From the NCBI RefSeq assembly GCF_020886775.1, contig NZ_AP024525.1, positions 4,340,001 through 4,404,000 on the forward strand: DNA of 64,000 bases, given 5' to 3'. Both the position numbers and the translations under genes were made by a program. Below, in pieces: positions 35,250 to 44,568 of the stretch. This stretch comes from Sinomonas cyclohexanicum (GTDB lineage: Bacteria; Actinomycetota; Actinomycetes; Actinomycetales; Micrococcaceae). Numbering within the stretch: position 1 is the stretch's first letter; every line of letters starts with the position of its first letter. Below the pieces are notes generated by a model. It saw only the letters and a list, made by a program, of their open reading frames with translations. It made no database searches and was not told the DNA's origin.

Positions 35250-36475
35250 TCCTCGAGGCCGTCCGGTTCGCCCTGACCGGCATCTGGGCGAACAAGATGC
35301 GCTCCGTCCTCACGACCCTCGGAATCGTGATCGGCATCAGCGCCGTGATCACGCTCCTGGCCGTCGGCGCGGGCACGTCGAACATGATCAAGGACCAGAT
35401 CGGCAAGCTCGGCACCAACGTGCTCACCGTGAACCGCTCGGTCGCCACCGGCGGGCGCACCACCGGGGGAAGCGCGACGGCGACCCGCACCCGCTCCACG
35501 TTCCTCACCGCGGCGGACCAGCAGTCATTGGACGATCCCGTGCTCGCGCCCGACGTGTCCACGAGCGCCCCGGTGGTGCAGGCGCAGTCCGTGACGGCGA
35601 CGCTGGGCACCTCGACCCACTCGATCTCCTCGACCCTGGGCACGACGCCGCCGTACTTCGGCATCACGGCGTTCACCGCCGCCGCCGGCCGGGTGCTGGA
35701 CGGCTCGGACGCGGGACAGCGCGTCGTCGTGCTCGGAAACAGCGTCGCCGCCGACCTCGCGCAGAACGTGTCCACCCTCGTGGGACAGACCGTGTCCCTG
35801 AACAGCCAGAACTTCACCGTGGTGGGCGTCCTCGCGCCCAAGGGAACGAGCGGTCTCAACGACCCGGACGACGTGGCGATGGTCCCCATCGACACCGCCG
35901 AGGGCACGTTCACCGGGTACACGCAGAGCCTGTCCTCGATCGCGGTGCAGGCCAAGAGCGCGGACGTCATGACCGAGGCGCAGAACGAGATCCAGCAGAT
36001 CCTCGACGCCCGCCACCAGGTCACCGCGGACACGCGCGACTACCAGGTCCGCAACCAGGCCCAGGTCCTCTCGACGGCCACATCCACTACCCAGACGCTG
36101 ACCATCCTGCTCAGCGCCGTGGCGGGGATCAGCCTCCTCGTGGGCGGGATCGGCGTCATGAACATCATGCTCGTGACCGTCACCGAGCGGACCCGCGAGA
36201 TCGGCATCCGCAAGGCCATCGGGGCGAGCCGCGGGAACATCGTCCTGCAGTTCCTCGTCGAGTCCCTCATCATCTCGATCCTCGGCGGGGTCGCGGGCAT
36301 CCTGATCGGGTTCGGCGCCTCGAGCTTCCAGCTCTTCGGCATCCAGCCCGAGGTGCAGTGGTGGACCGTGTGGCTGTCCGTGGCCGTGTCCGCCGGGATC
36401 GGCCTCGTGTTCGGCATCTACCCCGCCAACAAGGCCGCCAAGCTCCGCCCCATCGACGCCCTCCGCTACGAATAG
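35246..36475 (+). CDS. MacB-like ABC permease
   Basis: 409 aa. MacB_PCD topology: one N-terminal helix ([20 protein letters not shown]), a ~200-residue extracytoplasmic domain ([10 protein letters not shown]... to TRDYQVRNQ), then three helices of the FtsX core ([60 protein letters not shown]). The extracytoplasmic domain should contact the adaptor. The start overlaps the ATPase gene by ATGA. Confidence 0.93.
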   Translation: MILEAVRFALTGIWANKMRSVLTTLGIVIGISAVITLLAVGAGTSNMIKDQIGKLGTNVLTVNRSVATGGRTTGGSATATRTRSTFLTAADQQSLDDPVLAPDVSTSAPVVQAQSVTATLGTSTHSISSTLGTTPPYFGITAFTAAAGRVLDGSDAGQRVVVLGNSVAADLAQNVSTLVGQTVSLNSQNFTVVGVLAPKGTSGLNDPDDVAMVPIDTAEGTFTGYTQSLSSIAVQAKSADVMTEAQNEIQQILDARHQVTADTRDYQVRNQAQVLSTATSTTQTLTILLSAVAGISLLVGGIGVMNIMLVTVTERTREIGIRKAIGASRGNIVLQFLVESLIISILGGVAGILIGFGASSFQLFGIQPEVQWWTVWLSVAVSAGIGLVFGIYPANKAAKLRPIDALRYE

Positions 36476-36483
36476 AGCCACCC

Positions 36484-37065
36484 ATGCGTGAGAACATCCC
36501 AGAATCCACCGCACCCACCGAGCGCGTCAGCGTGGCCCAGGCGACGGAGCCACTCGGGCAGGCGGAGCCGCTCGGGCAGGCCGGGCCGGCCGCAGTCCCC
36601 GCGGCGTCCGTGCCGTGGGGAAGCCCCGCGCCCTCCGCCCGGCCGCGGGCCTCGGGCGGGGCCTCGGGCCCGGCGCATGGACCGGCGGCGACCCAGACGC
36701 TGCCGCCCGTGCAGTCCGGCGAGTACCCAGATCGCGCGGGAGCGCATGCGCCCGAGGACTACGGCACGTACGCTCCCGGCGAGGAGCCGTTCGTCCCGGC
36801 CCCGCGCTGGAAGGCCGGGCGGCTCACCAAGGTGCTCGTGTGCGCGTGCCTTGTCCTCGCCGGGGGGCTCGGAGGCGCCGCGCTGCAGAAGGCCGTCGAC
36901 TCCAGCTCCGTCTCCGGCCGCACCGGGCAGTTCCAGGTCGGGACGCAGAACGGCACCGGCACAGGCACTGGCGGTCAGACCGGCGGGTTCGGCGGACGCA
37001 ACCGGGCCTCTCAGGCACCGAGCAGCGCGCCCACCACGGCGCCGTCGGCCGCACCCGCACCGTAG
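36484..37065 (+). CDS. Single-pass membrane protein, last gene of the macAB-like operon
   Basis: 193 aa. A Pro/Ala-rich cytoplasmic half (1-110), one transmembrane helix (~120-138, KVLVCACLVLAGGLGGAALQ), and a Gly/Thr/Gln-rich outer tail (QFQVGTQNGTGTGTGGQTGG). It starts eight bases after the permease stop codon, so it belongs to the operon. The Gly-rich tail resembles the C-terminus of the adaptor encoded first (GGFGGIGGGNGGFGGG), which may mean both contact the same partner. Family not recognised. Confidence 0.65.
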   Translation: MRENIPESTAPTERVSVAQATEPLGQAEPLGQAGPAAVPAASVPWGSPAPSARPRASGGASGPAHGPAATQTLPPVQSGEYPDRAGAHAPEDYGTYAPGEEPFVPAPRWKAGRLTKVLVCACLVLAGGLGGAALQKAVDSSSVSGRTGQFQVGTQNGTGTGTGGQTGGFGGRNRASQAPSSAPTTAPSAAPAP

Positions 37066-37101
37066 CGGCTCCGCAGCGGACGCCGCGGCGGGCTCGCCCC
37101 G

Positions 37102-38637
37102 CTACAGCCCGCCCGAGGGCGAGTAGACCGTGAGCGCGCCCGGTGCAACGCGCAGCTCCGCGCGCACGACGCCGGTGATCACCTCCCCGTCGACGGCCAG
37201 CACGAGCGGCTCGTCACAGGCCTCGAATGCGATCGAGCGGGCGACCCATTCCTGGGTCACCGGGCTGCGCTCCACCGTCCCGGTCGCGAGAGCGGCCAGG
37301 AGCCTGAGACGGGCGAAGCGCGGCCGGGCGCTGACGGCGCGGAGGTCGAGGGCGCCGTCGTCCACCACCGGCCGCTCGAGCGGGGCGAGGTCCCGCGGCC
37401 AGTAGCGGCCACGCCCGATGAACAGGGTCCAGACGTGGCGCCGTGTGCCGTCGATCGCGACGGTTGTGGGGCTCGCCAGCGCGAAGGTGCGCAGCGCGGC
37501 GAGGGCCCCCGCGCCGCGCTTGGGCAGCCATGGGAGCCGCCGCATGATGTGGTCCCGCCGGCGGACGAGGTTCGGATAGATGCCCACACTCGCGGTGTTG
37601 AGCATGACGGCCTCGGCCTCCTCGGGCGACTCGCGGCTGCCGCGCATCACCGCGACCCGGCCCAAGTCGCACCGGATGGCGTGTCCGGACGCGATGGCCT
37701 CGGCGACGGGCTCGGCGTCGAGCGCGTCAACGTCCCGGGCGAAGTGGTTGAAGGTGCCGCCCGCCAGGACCGCGAGCGGCAGGCCCTCGGCGGCGCACAC
37801 CCCGGCCACGGCGCCGACCGTGCCGTCCCCGCCCCACACCCCGAGCGCACGGACGCCCTCGGTCGCCGCGAGGATGCGGGCGAGGTCGCCGACGTCGTCG
37901 CCCTCCGCGATCTCATGGATGGTGGCGCGAGAGAGCAGCGCCGCGACCTCCTGCGTGGGCTCGACCGAGTCCGGACCGCTCGCGGGATTCACGACGACGG
38001 CGAGGCCCTCGCCCTCGGGGAGGGGCGGCGCAGAGACGGGCGTGGCGCGGTGCGGCGGCGCCTCCTCGGCGCGGGTCCACCACGAACGCGTCGCGAGGGC
38101 GGCGCCCACCCCGCAGGCCGAGCCGAACACCACGTCGCTCGGCCAGTGCGCGCCGGTGTGGACCCGGGAGTACGCCACCGCGGCGGCGACGGGCGCGAGG
38201 GCGGCGCCGAGGGCCGGGCTCACGAGGCCCACCCCCGTGGCGAACGCCGCGGCCGAGGCGGAGTGGCCGCTCGGGAGCGAGGAGCTCGTGGGCTGGGGGT
38301 TGCGGAAGCGGTGGATCGGCAGGCTCTCGGGGAGGGGCCGGGCGCGCGGGAGGAGCCGCTTGGCGAGGAGGTTGACTCCAGCCGAGGCGAGCCCCACCGC
38401 GATGAGCCCGTGGGCGGCCGCCCGCCGCGGATTGCCCTTCTTCAGGGCTAGGACCATGGCGATCCCGATCCACAGCTTGGAGTGCGTCGCGGCCTGGGTG
38501 AGCCAGGAGAGACCGGGGTCCCATGGTCCGTGCGGCAGCCTCGCCACACGGGCGACGAGGGCCGTATCCATGCGCTGGACGGCATGGAATGGGAGGCCGG
38601 GTGGCCTAAGGCGGCGGATCCGCTGCGAGCTCGCCAT
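37102..38637 (-). CDS. PAP2 phosphatase/diacylglycerol kinase-type fusion protein
   Basis: 511 aa from an ATG at 38637 (GTG at 38646 possible). The N-terminal PAP2 domain (~20-180) has all three motifs: KRLLPRARP, PSGHSASA and SRVHTGAHWPSD, on several membrane helices. The C-terminal half (~205-505) is a lipid-kinase (DAGK/LCB5) domain with the nucleotide loop GVWGGDGTVGAVAGVCAAEG and the segment GGTFNHFARDVDALD. One polypeptide would thus combine a lipid phosphatase and a lipid kinase, likely acting in phospholipid or undecaprenyl-lipid turnover. It is transcribed away from the convergent macAB-like operon. Confidence 0.9.
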   Translation of the reverse strand: MASSQRIRRLRPPGLPFHAVQRMDTALVARVARLPHGPWDPGLSWLTQAATHSKLWIGIAMVLALKKGNPRRAAAHGLIAVGLASAGVNLLAKRLLPRARPLPESLPIHRFRNPQPTSSSLPSGHSASAAAFATGVGLVSPALGAALAPVAAAVAYSRVHTGAHWPSDVVFGSACGVGAALATRSWWTRAEEAPPHRATPVSAPPLPEGEGLAVVVNPASGPDSVEPTQEVAALLSRATIHEIAEGDDVGDLARILAATEGVRALGVWGGDGTVGAVAGVCAAEGLPLAVLAGGTFNHFARDVDALDAEPVAEAIASGHAIRCDLGRVAVMRGSRESPEEAEAVMLNTASVGIYPNLVRRRDHIMRRLPWLPKRGAGALAALRTFALASPTTVAIDGTRRHVWTLFIGRGRYWPRDLAPLERPVVDDGALDLRAVSARPRFARLRLLAALATGTVERSPVTQEWVARSIAFEACDEPLVLAVDGEVITGVVRAELRVAPGALTVYSPSGGL

Positions 38638-38647
38638 GCGCCCCACG

Positions 38648-39922
38648 CTAGTCCCCCGCCCGGGCCGGCGCAGCCTCTTTGCGGGTCACGCCCGCCAGGG
38701 CGAGGGCCACGAGGATGGGCACGAGGATCACGAGGAGGGCGTGGCGCAGGCCAAGGTGGTCGCCGAGGAAGCCCAAGAACGGCGGCCCGGCGAGGAACGC
38801 GATGTATCCGATGGTGGAGACGACCGAGACGCGGGCGGCGGCCTTGCGCGGATCATCAGCGGCGGCGGACATGCCCATGGGGAACGCGAGCGCGGCCCCG
38901 AGCCCCCAGAACACGGCACCCACGGCCGAGAGCCAATAGGTGCCTGCCAGGGAATATGCCGTGAGGCCTATGGCTGCGGAGACCATGCTGATCCGCAGGG
39001 CAACCACGCGGCCCACCCTGTCGATCACCCGGCCGCCGAACCAGCGGGCCAAGGTCATGGCGCCGACGAACACCGCGAAGAGCCCGGCGCCGGCGGCCTC
39101 GCTCGAGCCGAGCCCGTCCACCACGCCCTTGGAGATCCAGTCGTTCCCCGCGCCCTCGGTCAAGGTGGCGCCGAGGACCACGACACCGATGAGCACCGTG
39201 CGCGGGTGGCGCCAGGCCTCGAGGGCGCCGGCCTTCGGCTCGGCCGCTGTGGCGGGCACCGCATCCTGCGGCGAACCTGCGCTCTGCGACCACGCCGCGT
39301 CCGGCGAGGGCTCGGCGTCCGGCGAGTGCGCGGCGTCGTGCGCGAGGAAGTAGCGCGGCACCACCACCATGATCGCCAGGACCACCACGATGATGCCGAA
39401 GAGGTGCAGCGGAAGGTCCACGCCCGCGGCGCTCAGCCCCGCGCCGACGAGGGCCCCGAGCACTGCGCCGCCGCTGAACGCGGCGTGGAACTGGGGCATG
39501 ATCGTGCGGCCGAGGCGATGCTCGACGTCGGCCCCGCCGATGTTCTGTGCAACGTCCCACAGGGCGACTCCGGCGCCGAACACCACCATCCCCGCGGCGA
39601 CCACCCACACCGAGTGAGCCAGGAGGCCCAGCGCAATGATCGCGCCCGCCGTCACCGCGAACGCGCCCCCCAAGCGCACCGCGGCCTTGAGGCCGATCCG
39701 GTCCACGACCGTACCCGTGAGAGGGAGCGCGATGAGCGAGCCGATGGCCCCCACGAGGAGCACACCGCCCATCTCACCTGTGGAGAGCCCAAGCGTCTGC
39801 GTCACGGCAGGGATGCGCGCGGCCCACGAGGCGAAGATGAAGCCGTTCGTGGCGAAGATGGCGAAGATCGCAAGCGCGGCGGTGCGGACCGAGCTGCTGG
39901 TGCCGGCGATGCGCGTGGTCAT
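38648..39922 (-). CDS. MFS transporter (YbjJ-like)
   Basis: 424 aa from an ATG at 39922 preceded by AGTAGGGGG. Twelve transmembrane helices in two halves joined by a ~45-residue polar loop (AHSPDAEPSPDAAWSQSAGS). Features shared with E. coli YbjJ-type proteins include FATNGFIFASWAARIPAVTQ near the N-terminus, GVALWDVAQNIGGADVEHRL and MPQFHAAFSGGAVLGALVGA. Substrate unknown. It lies 10 bp before the PAP2-DAGK gene on the same strand and is probably co-transcribed. A very strong palindrome precedes it. Confidence 0.85.
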   Translation of the reverse strand: MTTRIAGTSSSVRTAALAIFAIFATNGFIFASWAARIPAVTQTLGLSTGEMGGVLLVGAIGSLIALPLTGTVVDRIGLKAAVRLGGAFAVTAGAIIALGLLAHSVWVVAAGMVVFGAGVALWDVAQNIGGADVEHRLGRTIMPQFHAAFSGGAVLGALVGAGLSAAGVDLPLHLFGIIVVVLAIMVVVPRYFLAHDAAHSPDAEPSPDAAWSQSAGSPQDAVPATAAEPKAGALEAWRHPRTVLIGVVVLGATLTEGAGNDWISKGVVDGLGSSEAAGAGLFAVFVGAMTLARWFGGRVIDRVGRVVALRISMVSAAIGLTAYSLAGTYWLSAVGAVFWGLGAALAFPMGMSAAADDPRKAAARVSVVSTIGYIAFLAGPPFLGFLGDHLGLRHALLVILVPILVALALAGVTRKEAAPARAGD

Positions 39923-40049
39923 CCCCCTACTCAATCACGCATTCGGATCGCCCGTGAGAGCACACCGCCAATCGATGGACAAAGTCGCCTTGACGCGCCC
40001 GGGGTCCTGGCTGGGGTGCACCCACGCACCCCGCGCGCGGCGGCCTCGG

Positions 40050-40104
40050 AAATGGTGGGTTGGGCAGGGTGCGGAGGCCCCGCACCCTGCCCAACCCACC
40101 ATTT
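40050..40104. repeat. Perfect 25-bp palindrome with 5-base loop
   Basis: Arms at 40050-40074 and 40080-40104 are perfectly complementary. The outer ends read AAATGGTGGGTTGGG and CCCAACCCACCATTT. It lies 39 bp after the stop codon of the PBP gene and ~130 bp before the MFS start, so it may end PBP transcription. However, the length and perfection exceed those of the other terminators here and suggest a mobile palindromic unit or recent origin. Confidence 0.85.
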
Positions 40105-40142
40105 GACGGCGGGCGGGCGGGCGCAGGCGGAGGCGCGGGTCC

Positions 40143-42119
40143 TCAGCCCGCCGCCTTCACGAGGAAGTTCTTCAGCAGCGGGCCCGAGACGGTCGCCCCG
40201 AGGCCGCCCTCGTCGAGGAAGACCGCCACGGCGAGGTCGCCGTGCGTGCCGATGATCCACGCATGGGTCTTGGGCGGGTTGTCCGAGCCGAACTCGGCCG
40301 TCCCCGTCTTCGCGCCGACCGGTGCGCCCGGAACGTCCGCGAGGAAGCCCGCGTGCCCGCTCGTCACGACGGCACGCATCATGTCCTGCAACACGGTTGC
40401 CTCGGCGGCGCTGAGCGGCGCACCGGGCTGGGCGCTGGAGCTCCCGGACGCGGACGGCGACGCGGCCGCCGAGGGCGAGCCGGCCGGCGTCGTGCTTTGA
40501 GCCGGCCCGTTGAGCACGAGCTGCGCCGAGACGGGCGAGCCCTTCGCAACCGAGCCCGCCATGACCGCCGCCGCGAGCGGCGAGAAGAGGACCTTGCCCT
40601 GGCCGATCATCGAGGCGGCGTGCTCGGTGCCCGTGGCGTCGCCGGGGACGGAGCCGAGGAAGGCGGGGGCACCGAGGCGGGGGGCGTCGACGGCCACGCC
40701 GAGGGACGTCGCCGCGGACTCGAGCTGGGACTGCGAGAGCTTGTCCCGCAGCGAGATGAACGCCGTGTTGCAGGAGTGCGCGTACGCGTCGCGGAGGGTG
40801 ATGTCCCCGAGCGAGGACGACGGGTACCCGTCCGCATTCTTGAACGTGCGCCCGTCCACGGTGAGCGTCTCGGTGCACTGCACGTGCGTGTCCGCGGTGC
40901 CGCCCTGGCGCAGGAGCGCGAGCGAGTCGACGGTCTTGAAGATCGAGCCGGGCGCGTACTGGCCCAGCATCGCGGTGTTGTACCCGTTGCCGCCGGCCCC
41001 CGACGCGGCGGCCAGCACCGCGCCGTCGGACGGGCGGATCGCCACGATCGCCGAGGCCGGCTTGATGTCCGCAAGCTCGTCCTCGGCGAGCTGCTGGAGG
41101 CGCGAGTCGATGGTGGTCTGGAGCGGCGTGCCGGGAGAGGGCACCTTCTCGAAGAGCGTGCGGCGCGCGCCGGGGTCGGTCTTGAGCTTCTCCGCCGTGA
41201 GGTCCGCCGGCTGCGCGTAGACCGTGACGCCGTCCTGGCCGCGGAGCTGCGAGTCGTACTGGGCCTGGAGACCGCTCGCCCCGGTCGTGTCCCCCGCCTG
41301 GATCGCGCCCCCGGAGTTCTGGACCTGCTCCGCGGTGGCCTGCCCGACCACGCCCAGCACCGGCCGGGCGAACGTGCGCGTCGGAGCGAGCGGCATCGTG
41401 TCCTTGACGGTGATCGCGCCGGGGATGGCGGCGATCTGGTCATCGGTGGGGGTGCGGCCGGGCTCGTCGCGCAGCGTGATCGCCTCGACGAACGCCTTGT
41501 CCCCCGCCGCCGCGACCTGCTTCGCGTACTCCGCGGGGTCCGCCTGCACGAGCGCGGCGAGCTTCGCGGCCGAGTCCGCTTGCAGGTCCTTCACCACGAT
41601 CGTCTTGTCGATCCCCACGTGAAGCACGGGCCGCGCCGTGACGAGCTTGGCGTCCCCGGCGCCGAGGATGTCCGCGCGAGGCGGGGCCTGGGTCGCCACC
41701 GTGAGGACCTCCGACTCGGCCAGCCGCGGCGCGAGCATCTCCGGCCGCCACTGCGTGAGCCAGCGGTCGCCGTCCCGGGCGAGCTGCGCCGTCGTCGTGT
41801 AGGTCCAGTCCTGCCCGGCGAGCTTCCAGTGGTAGCTGAGCACGACGGCGGCCCTGTCGCCGTCGACCTTCGGCTCACCGGCGGTGACGGCGGGCTTCAC
41901 GTCGCCGAGGCCCTTGAGGGCGGCCTCGAGCTGGGTCTGGGCCGCGGCGGGCTCGTTGCCCTGCATCGGCACCCCGCCGACGTCGCGCGCGGCGAGGGCC
42001 AAGGCGAGCTGGCCGGCGGCCTGCTTCGCGGCGGCCTGGCGTCCGTCGTCGCAGGAGGTGAGCCCGGCGCCCATGAGGGCGGCAGCAAGGAGGAGGGAGA
42101 CCACGCGGAGTGTTGCCAC
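40143..42119 (-). CDS. Lipoprotein class B penicillin-binding protein (PBP-lipo/MecA-N type)
   Basis: 658 aa from a GTG at 42119. The lipobox GLTSC anchors Cys23. Residues ~25-140 form the NTF2-like MecA_N domain (LSYHWKLAGQDWTYTTTAQL), then a dimerisation domain, then the transpeptidase. Active-site motifs: SxxK in APGSIFKTV (Ser near 392), SxN in AHSCNTAF (near 449) and KTG in GAKTGTAEFG (near 603). It crosslinks peptidoglycan at the outer membrane face; the domain order is that of staphylococcal PBP2a and mycobacterial PBP-lipo, which tend to have low beta-lactam affinity. A Ser/Pro/Ala-rich insert interrupts the transpeptidase before the KTG motif. Confidence 0.92.
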   Translation of the reverse strand: MATLRVVSLLLAAALMGAGLTSCDDGRQAAAKQAAGQLALALAARDVGGVPMQGNEPAAAQTQLEAALKGLGDVKPAVTAGEPKVDGDRAAVVLSYHWKLAGQDWTYTTTAQLARDGDRWLTQWRPEMLAPRLAESEVLTVATQAPPRADILGAGDAKLVTARPVLHVGIDKTIVVKDLQADSAAKLAALVQADPAEYAKQVAAAGDKAFVEAITLRDEPGRTPTDDQIAAIPGAITVKDTMPLAPTRTFARPVLGVVGQATAEQVQNSGGAIQAGDTTGASGLQAQYDSQLRGQDGVTVYAQPADLTAEKLKTDPGARRTLFEKVPSPGTPLQTTIDSRLQQLAEDELADIKPASAIVAIRPSDGAVLAAASGAGGNGYNTAMLGQYAPGSIFKTVDSLALLRQGGTADTHVQCTETLTVDGRTFKNADGYPSSSLGDITLRDAYAHSCNTAFISLRDKLSQSQLESAATSLGVAVDAPRLGAPAFLGSVPGDATGTEHAASMIGQGKVLFSPLAAAVMAGSVAKGSPVSAQLVLNGPAQSTTPAGSPSAAASPSASGSSSAQPGAPLSAAEATVLQDMMRAVVTSGHAGFLADVPGAPVGAKTGTAEFGSDNPPKTHAWIIGTHGDLAVAVFLDEGGLGATVSGPLLKNFLVKAAG

Positions 42120-42156
42120 CCGACCAGCCTATGCGGCGGTTGCTCGGGGCTCCTTG

Positions 42157-42229
42157 TCACAGACTGCGCAACTCAGGGCCGTTTGGGGGCCACAGGGCTC
42201 CCCTGCGCGCCCGAGTTGTGCAGTTGTGA
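42157..42229. repeat. Imperfect inverted repeat downstream of GNAT gene
   Basis: Left arm TCACAGACTGCGCAACTCAG and right arm CGAGTTGTGCAGTTGTGA pair over ~18 positions with few mismatches around a ~30-base GC-rich loop. It follows the GNAT stop codon (42245, minus strand) by 16 bp and may be its terminator. Confidence 0.45.
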
Positions 42230-42244
42230 GCCCATTCCACGGCG

Positions 42245-42787
42245 TCACAGCCTGAGTTCGAGCAGCACGGTGTCCCGCCATGACCCCGCGAGCGGCCCGT
42301 GGCCCATGAGCGCGATCCGCTCGCGCCGGCCCACCTCGCGGAAGCCGAACTTGCGGTGCAGTGCCAGACTCGGGACGTTCTCGGGGAACACCGTGGCCTG
42401 GACCGTCCACATCCCGCGGGCACGGCACTCGTCGAGGAGGGCCCGCATGAGAAGGCTCCCGACGCCGCGGCCGCCCGCCGCCGGGTCCACGTAGAGCGAG
42501 TGCTCGACGACGCCGCGGTACACCTCCCGCGCAGACACGCGGCCCGCACCGGCCCAGCCGACGACGCGCGCTGCCTCGGCGGAGGTGTTCTCGCGTCCTT
42601 CCTCGGCCACGAGCACGAACTCCTTGCGCGCGGAGAACTCCTCCCAAGTGGCCGGAGGCGCCGACTCGAACGTCGCGTCGCCGGGCTCGATCCCGGCCGC
42701 GTAGATGTCGCGGATGCGAGGCCAGTCTGCGGCGGTGGCAGGGCGCGTGGTCAGGGCCGGCCTGACCTCAGCCGCTTGGGGATCCAT
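42245..42787 (-). CDS. GNAT N-acetyltransferase (phosphinothricin acetyltransferase-like)
   Basis: 180 aa from an ATG at 42787. The GNAT fold is clear, with RPATAADWPRIRDIYAAGIE at the start, the acetyl-CoA loop DPAAGGRGVGSLLMRALLDE (Q/R-x-x-G-x-G/A type) and a C-terminal strand LALHRKFGFREVGRRERIAL. The sequence ATFESAPPATWEEFSARK is typical of the PAT/bar/YncA subgroup, which acetylates phosphinothricin, methionine sulfoximine or related amino-acid analogues. Cytoplasmic. It stands between an ABC-F gene and the PBP gene, both on the same strand. Confidence 0.85.
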   Translation of the reverse strand: MDPQAAEVRPALTTRPATAADWPRIRDIYAAGIEPGDATFESAPPATWEEFSARKEFVLVAEEGRENTSAEAARVVGWAGAGRVSAREVYRGVVEHSLYVDPAAGGRGVGSLLMRALLDECRARGMWTVQATVFPENVPSLALHRKFGFREVGRRERIALMGHGPLAGSWRDTVLLELRL

Positions 42788-42840
42788 GCGCCGATGCTAC
42801 GCGCCCCACCCGCATGCCGCAGTCCTGTCCGGGACTCCGC

Positions 42841-44523
42841 CTACCGCGCGCGGTCCACGCGCCCCTCGTCCCACACGGGCTCGGACGCCTCTCGGACCGT
42901 GCCGTCGGAGCCGAACACGAGGAACCGGTCGAAGGACTTGGCGAACCACCGGTCGTGGGTCACTGCGAGGACGGTCCCCTCGAAGGCGTCGATCGCCCGC
43001 TCGAGCGCCTCGCCCGAGTGCAGGTCGAGGTTGTCCGTCGGCTCGTCGAGGAGAAGGAGCGTGGCGCCGGAGAGCTGGAGCAGGAGGATCTGGAAGCGGG
43101 CCTGCTGGCCACCCGAGAGGGACTCGTACTTCTGCTCCGACTGCCCCGCGAGCCCGTACCCGTCCAGCGCGCCGGCCGCCGCCTCGCGGGCCAGACCGGA
43201 GCGGTGCTCGTCGCCGCGGTGCAGGATCTCAAGGAGCGTCCGACCGGCGAGGTCCGCCCGGGAGTGGGTCTGGGCGAAATACCCTGGCCGGATCCTGGCA
43301 CCGAGCTTGACAGTCCCCTCGTGCGGGACCGGCGCGATCACGACGTCGGAGACTGGCAGGTGCTCGCGCTCCGGGTCGGTGCCGCCGAGCGCGAGGAGCC
43401 GGAGGAAGTGGCTCTTCCCCGATCCGTTGGACCCGAGGACGGCGACGCGGTCGCCAAACCAGATCTCGGCGTCGAACGGCTTCATGAGCCCCGTGAGCTC
43501 GAGCCTCTCGGCCACGACGGCGCGCTTGCCCGTCCGCCCTCCCCGCAGCCGCATCTTGACGTTCTGCTCGACAGGGAGCGCCTCGGGCGGCCCGGCGACG
43601 AGGAACTTCTCGAGCCGGGTTTGGGCGGCGTGGTACCGGTTCGCCATGTCGGACCGGAACGCGGCCTTCGTCTTGTACATGGTCACGAGTTCCTTGAGCT
43701 TCGCGTGCTCCTCGTCCCAGCGCTTGCGCAGCTCCTCGAACCGCGCGTTGCGCTCGGCCCGCGCTTCGACGTAGGAGGCGAATCCGCCGCCATGGACCCA
43801 CGCTCCCGCGCCGTTGATGCCGGGCTCGAGCGTGACGATGCGCTCGGCGGCGTTGTTGAGGAGCTCGCGGTCGTGGCTGATGAAGAACACCGTCTTGCGG
43901 GAGGCGTTGAGGGTGTCCTCAAGCCAGCGCTTGCCCGGCACGTCGAGGTAGTTGTCCGGCTCGTCGAGAAGCAGGAGGTCGTCGGGGCCGGCGAACAGCG
44001 CCTCGAGCACCAGGCGCTTCTGCTCGCCGCCCGAGAGGGACGACGCCGCCCGGTGCTGTGCGCGCTCGAACGGCACCCCGAGCGCGGCCATCGTGACCTC
44101 GTCCCACACTGTCTCCCACTCGTACCCGCCGGCGTCGCCCCACTCGGCGATGGCGTGGGCGTAGGCCATCTGGGTGGCCTCGCCGTCGTCCTCCATCATG
44201 GCCAGCTCGGCGGCGTCGAGCGCGCGGCCGGCGGCAGCGACATCACGCGGCGCGGCACCCAAGAGGAGGTCCCGCACCGTCGACTCGTCCCGGACATGGC
44301 CGATGAACTGCCGCATCACGCCCATCGAACCAGAGCGGCCGACAACGCCCTCATCCGGGGTGAGGTCGCCGGCGATGATCTTGAACAGCGTCGTCTTGCC
44401 GGTGCCGTTGGGGCCGATGAGGGCCGTCTTGGAACCCTCGGGGACCTTGAACGTGACGCCGTTCAGGAGCGGGGTGCCGTCGGAGAGGACGTAGTCGATG
44501 CCGGAGAGGTCGAGGTGGGCCAC
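42841..44523 (-). CDS. ABC-F family ATPase
   Basis: 560 aa from a GTG at 44523. Two ABC cassettes with no membrane domain: Walker A GPNGTGKTTL (38-47), signature SLSGGEQKRLVLEALFAGPD and Walker B LLLLDEPDNYLDV; then GSNGSGKSHFLRLL, SLSGGQQARFQILLLQLSGA and LLLLDEPTDNLDL. The charged helical linker (EARAERNARFEELRKRWDEE) is the P-site tRNA interaction motif region of ABC-F proteins. Members act on the ribosome as translation factors or antibiotic-protection proteins. Which subgroup applies cannot be told by eye. Confidence 0.9.
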   Translation of the reverse strand: MAHLDLSGIDYVLSDGTPLLNGVTFKVPEGSKTALIGPNGTGKTTLFKIIAGDLTPDEGVVGRSGSMGVMRQFIGHVRDESTVRDLLLGAAPRDVAAAGRALDAAELAMMEDDGEATQMAYAHAIAEWGDAGGYEWETVWDEVTMAALGVPFERAQHRAASSLSGGEQKRLVLEALFAGPDDLLLLDEPDNYLDVPGKRWLEDTLNASRKTVFFISHDRELLNNAAERIVTLEPGINGAGAWVHGGGFASYVEARAERNARFEELRKRWDEEHAKLKELVTMYKTKAAFRSDMANRYHAAQTRLEKFLVAGPPEALPVEQNVKMRLRGGRTGKRAVVAERLELTGLMKPFDAEIWFGDRVAVLGSNGSGKSHFLRLLALGGTDPEREHLPVSDVVIAPVPHEGTVKLGARIRPGYFAQTHSRADLAGRTLLEILHRGDEHRSGLAREAAAGALDGYGLAGQSEQKYESLSGGQQARFQILLLQLSGATLLLLDEPTDNLDLHSGEALERAIDAFEGTVLAVTHDRWFAKSFDRFLVFGSDGTVREASEPVWDEGRVDRAR

Positions 44524-44568
44524 TCATCAAGGGTAGTGGCTGCCCCGGCGGCCACCCGTGTGCGCACG

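Noticed and set aside
36484-37065. Lipoprotein or outer channel component for the MacAB system
   Set aside because: There is no signal peptide or lipobox; the single helix is internal with a cytoplasmic Pro-rich half.
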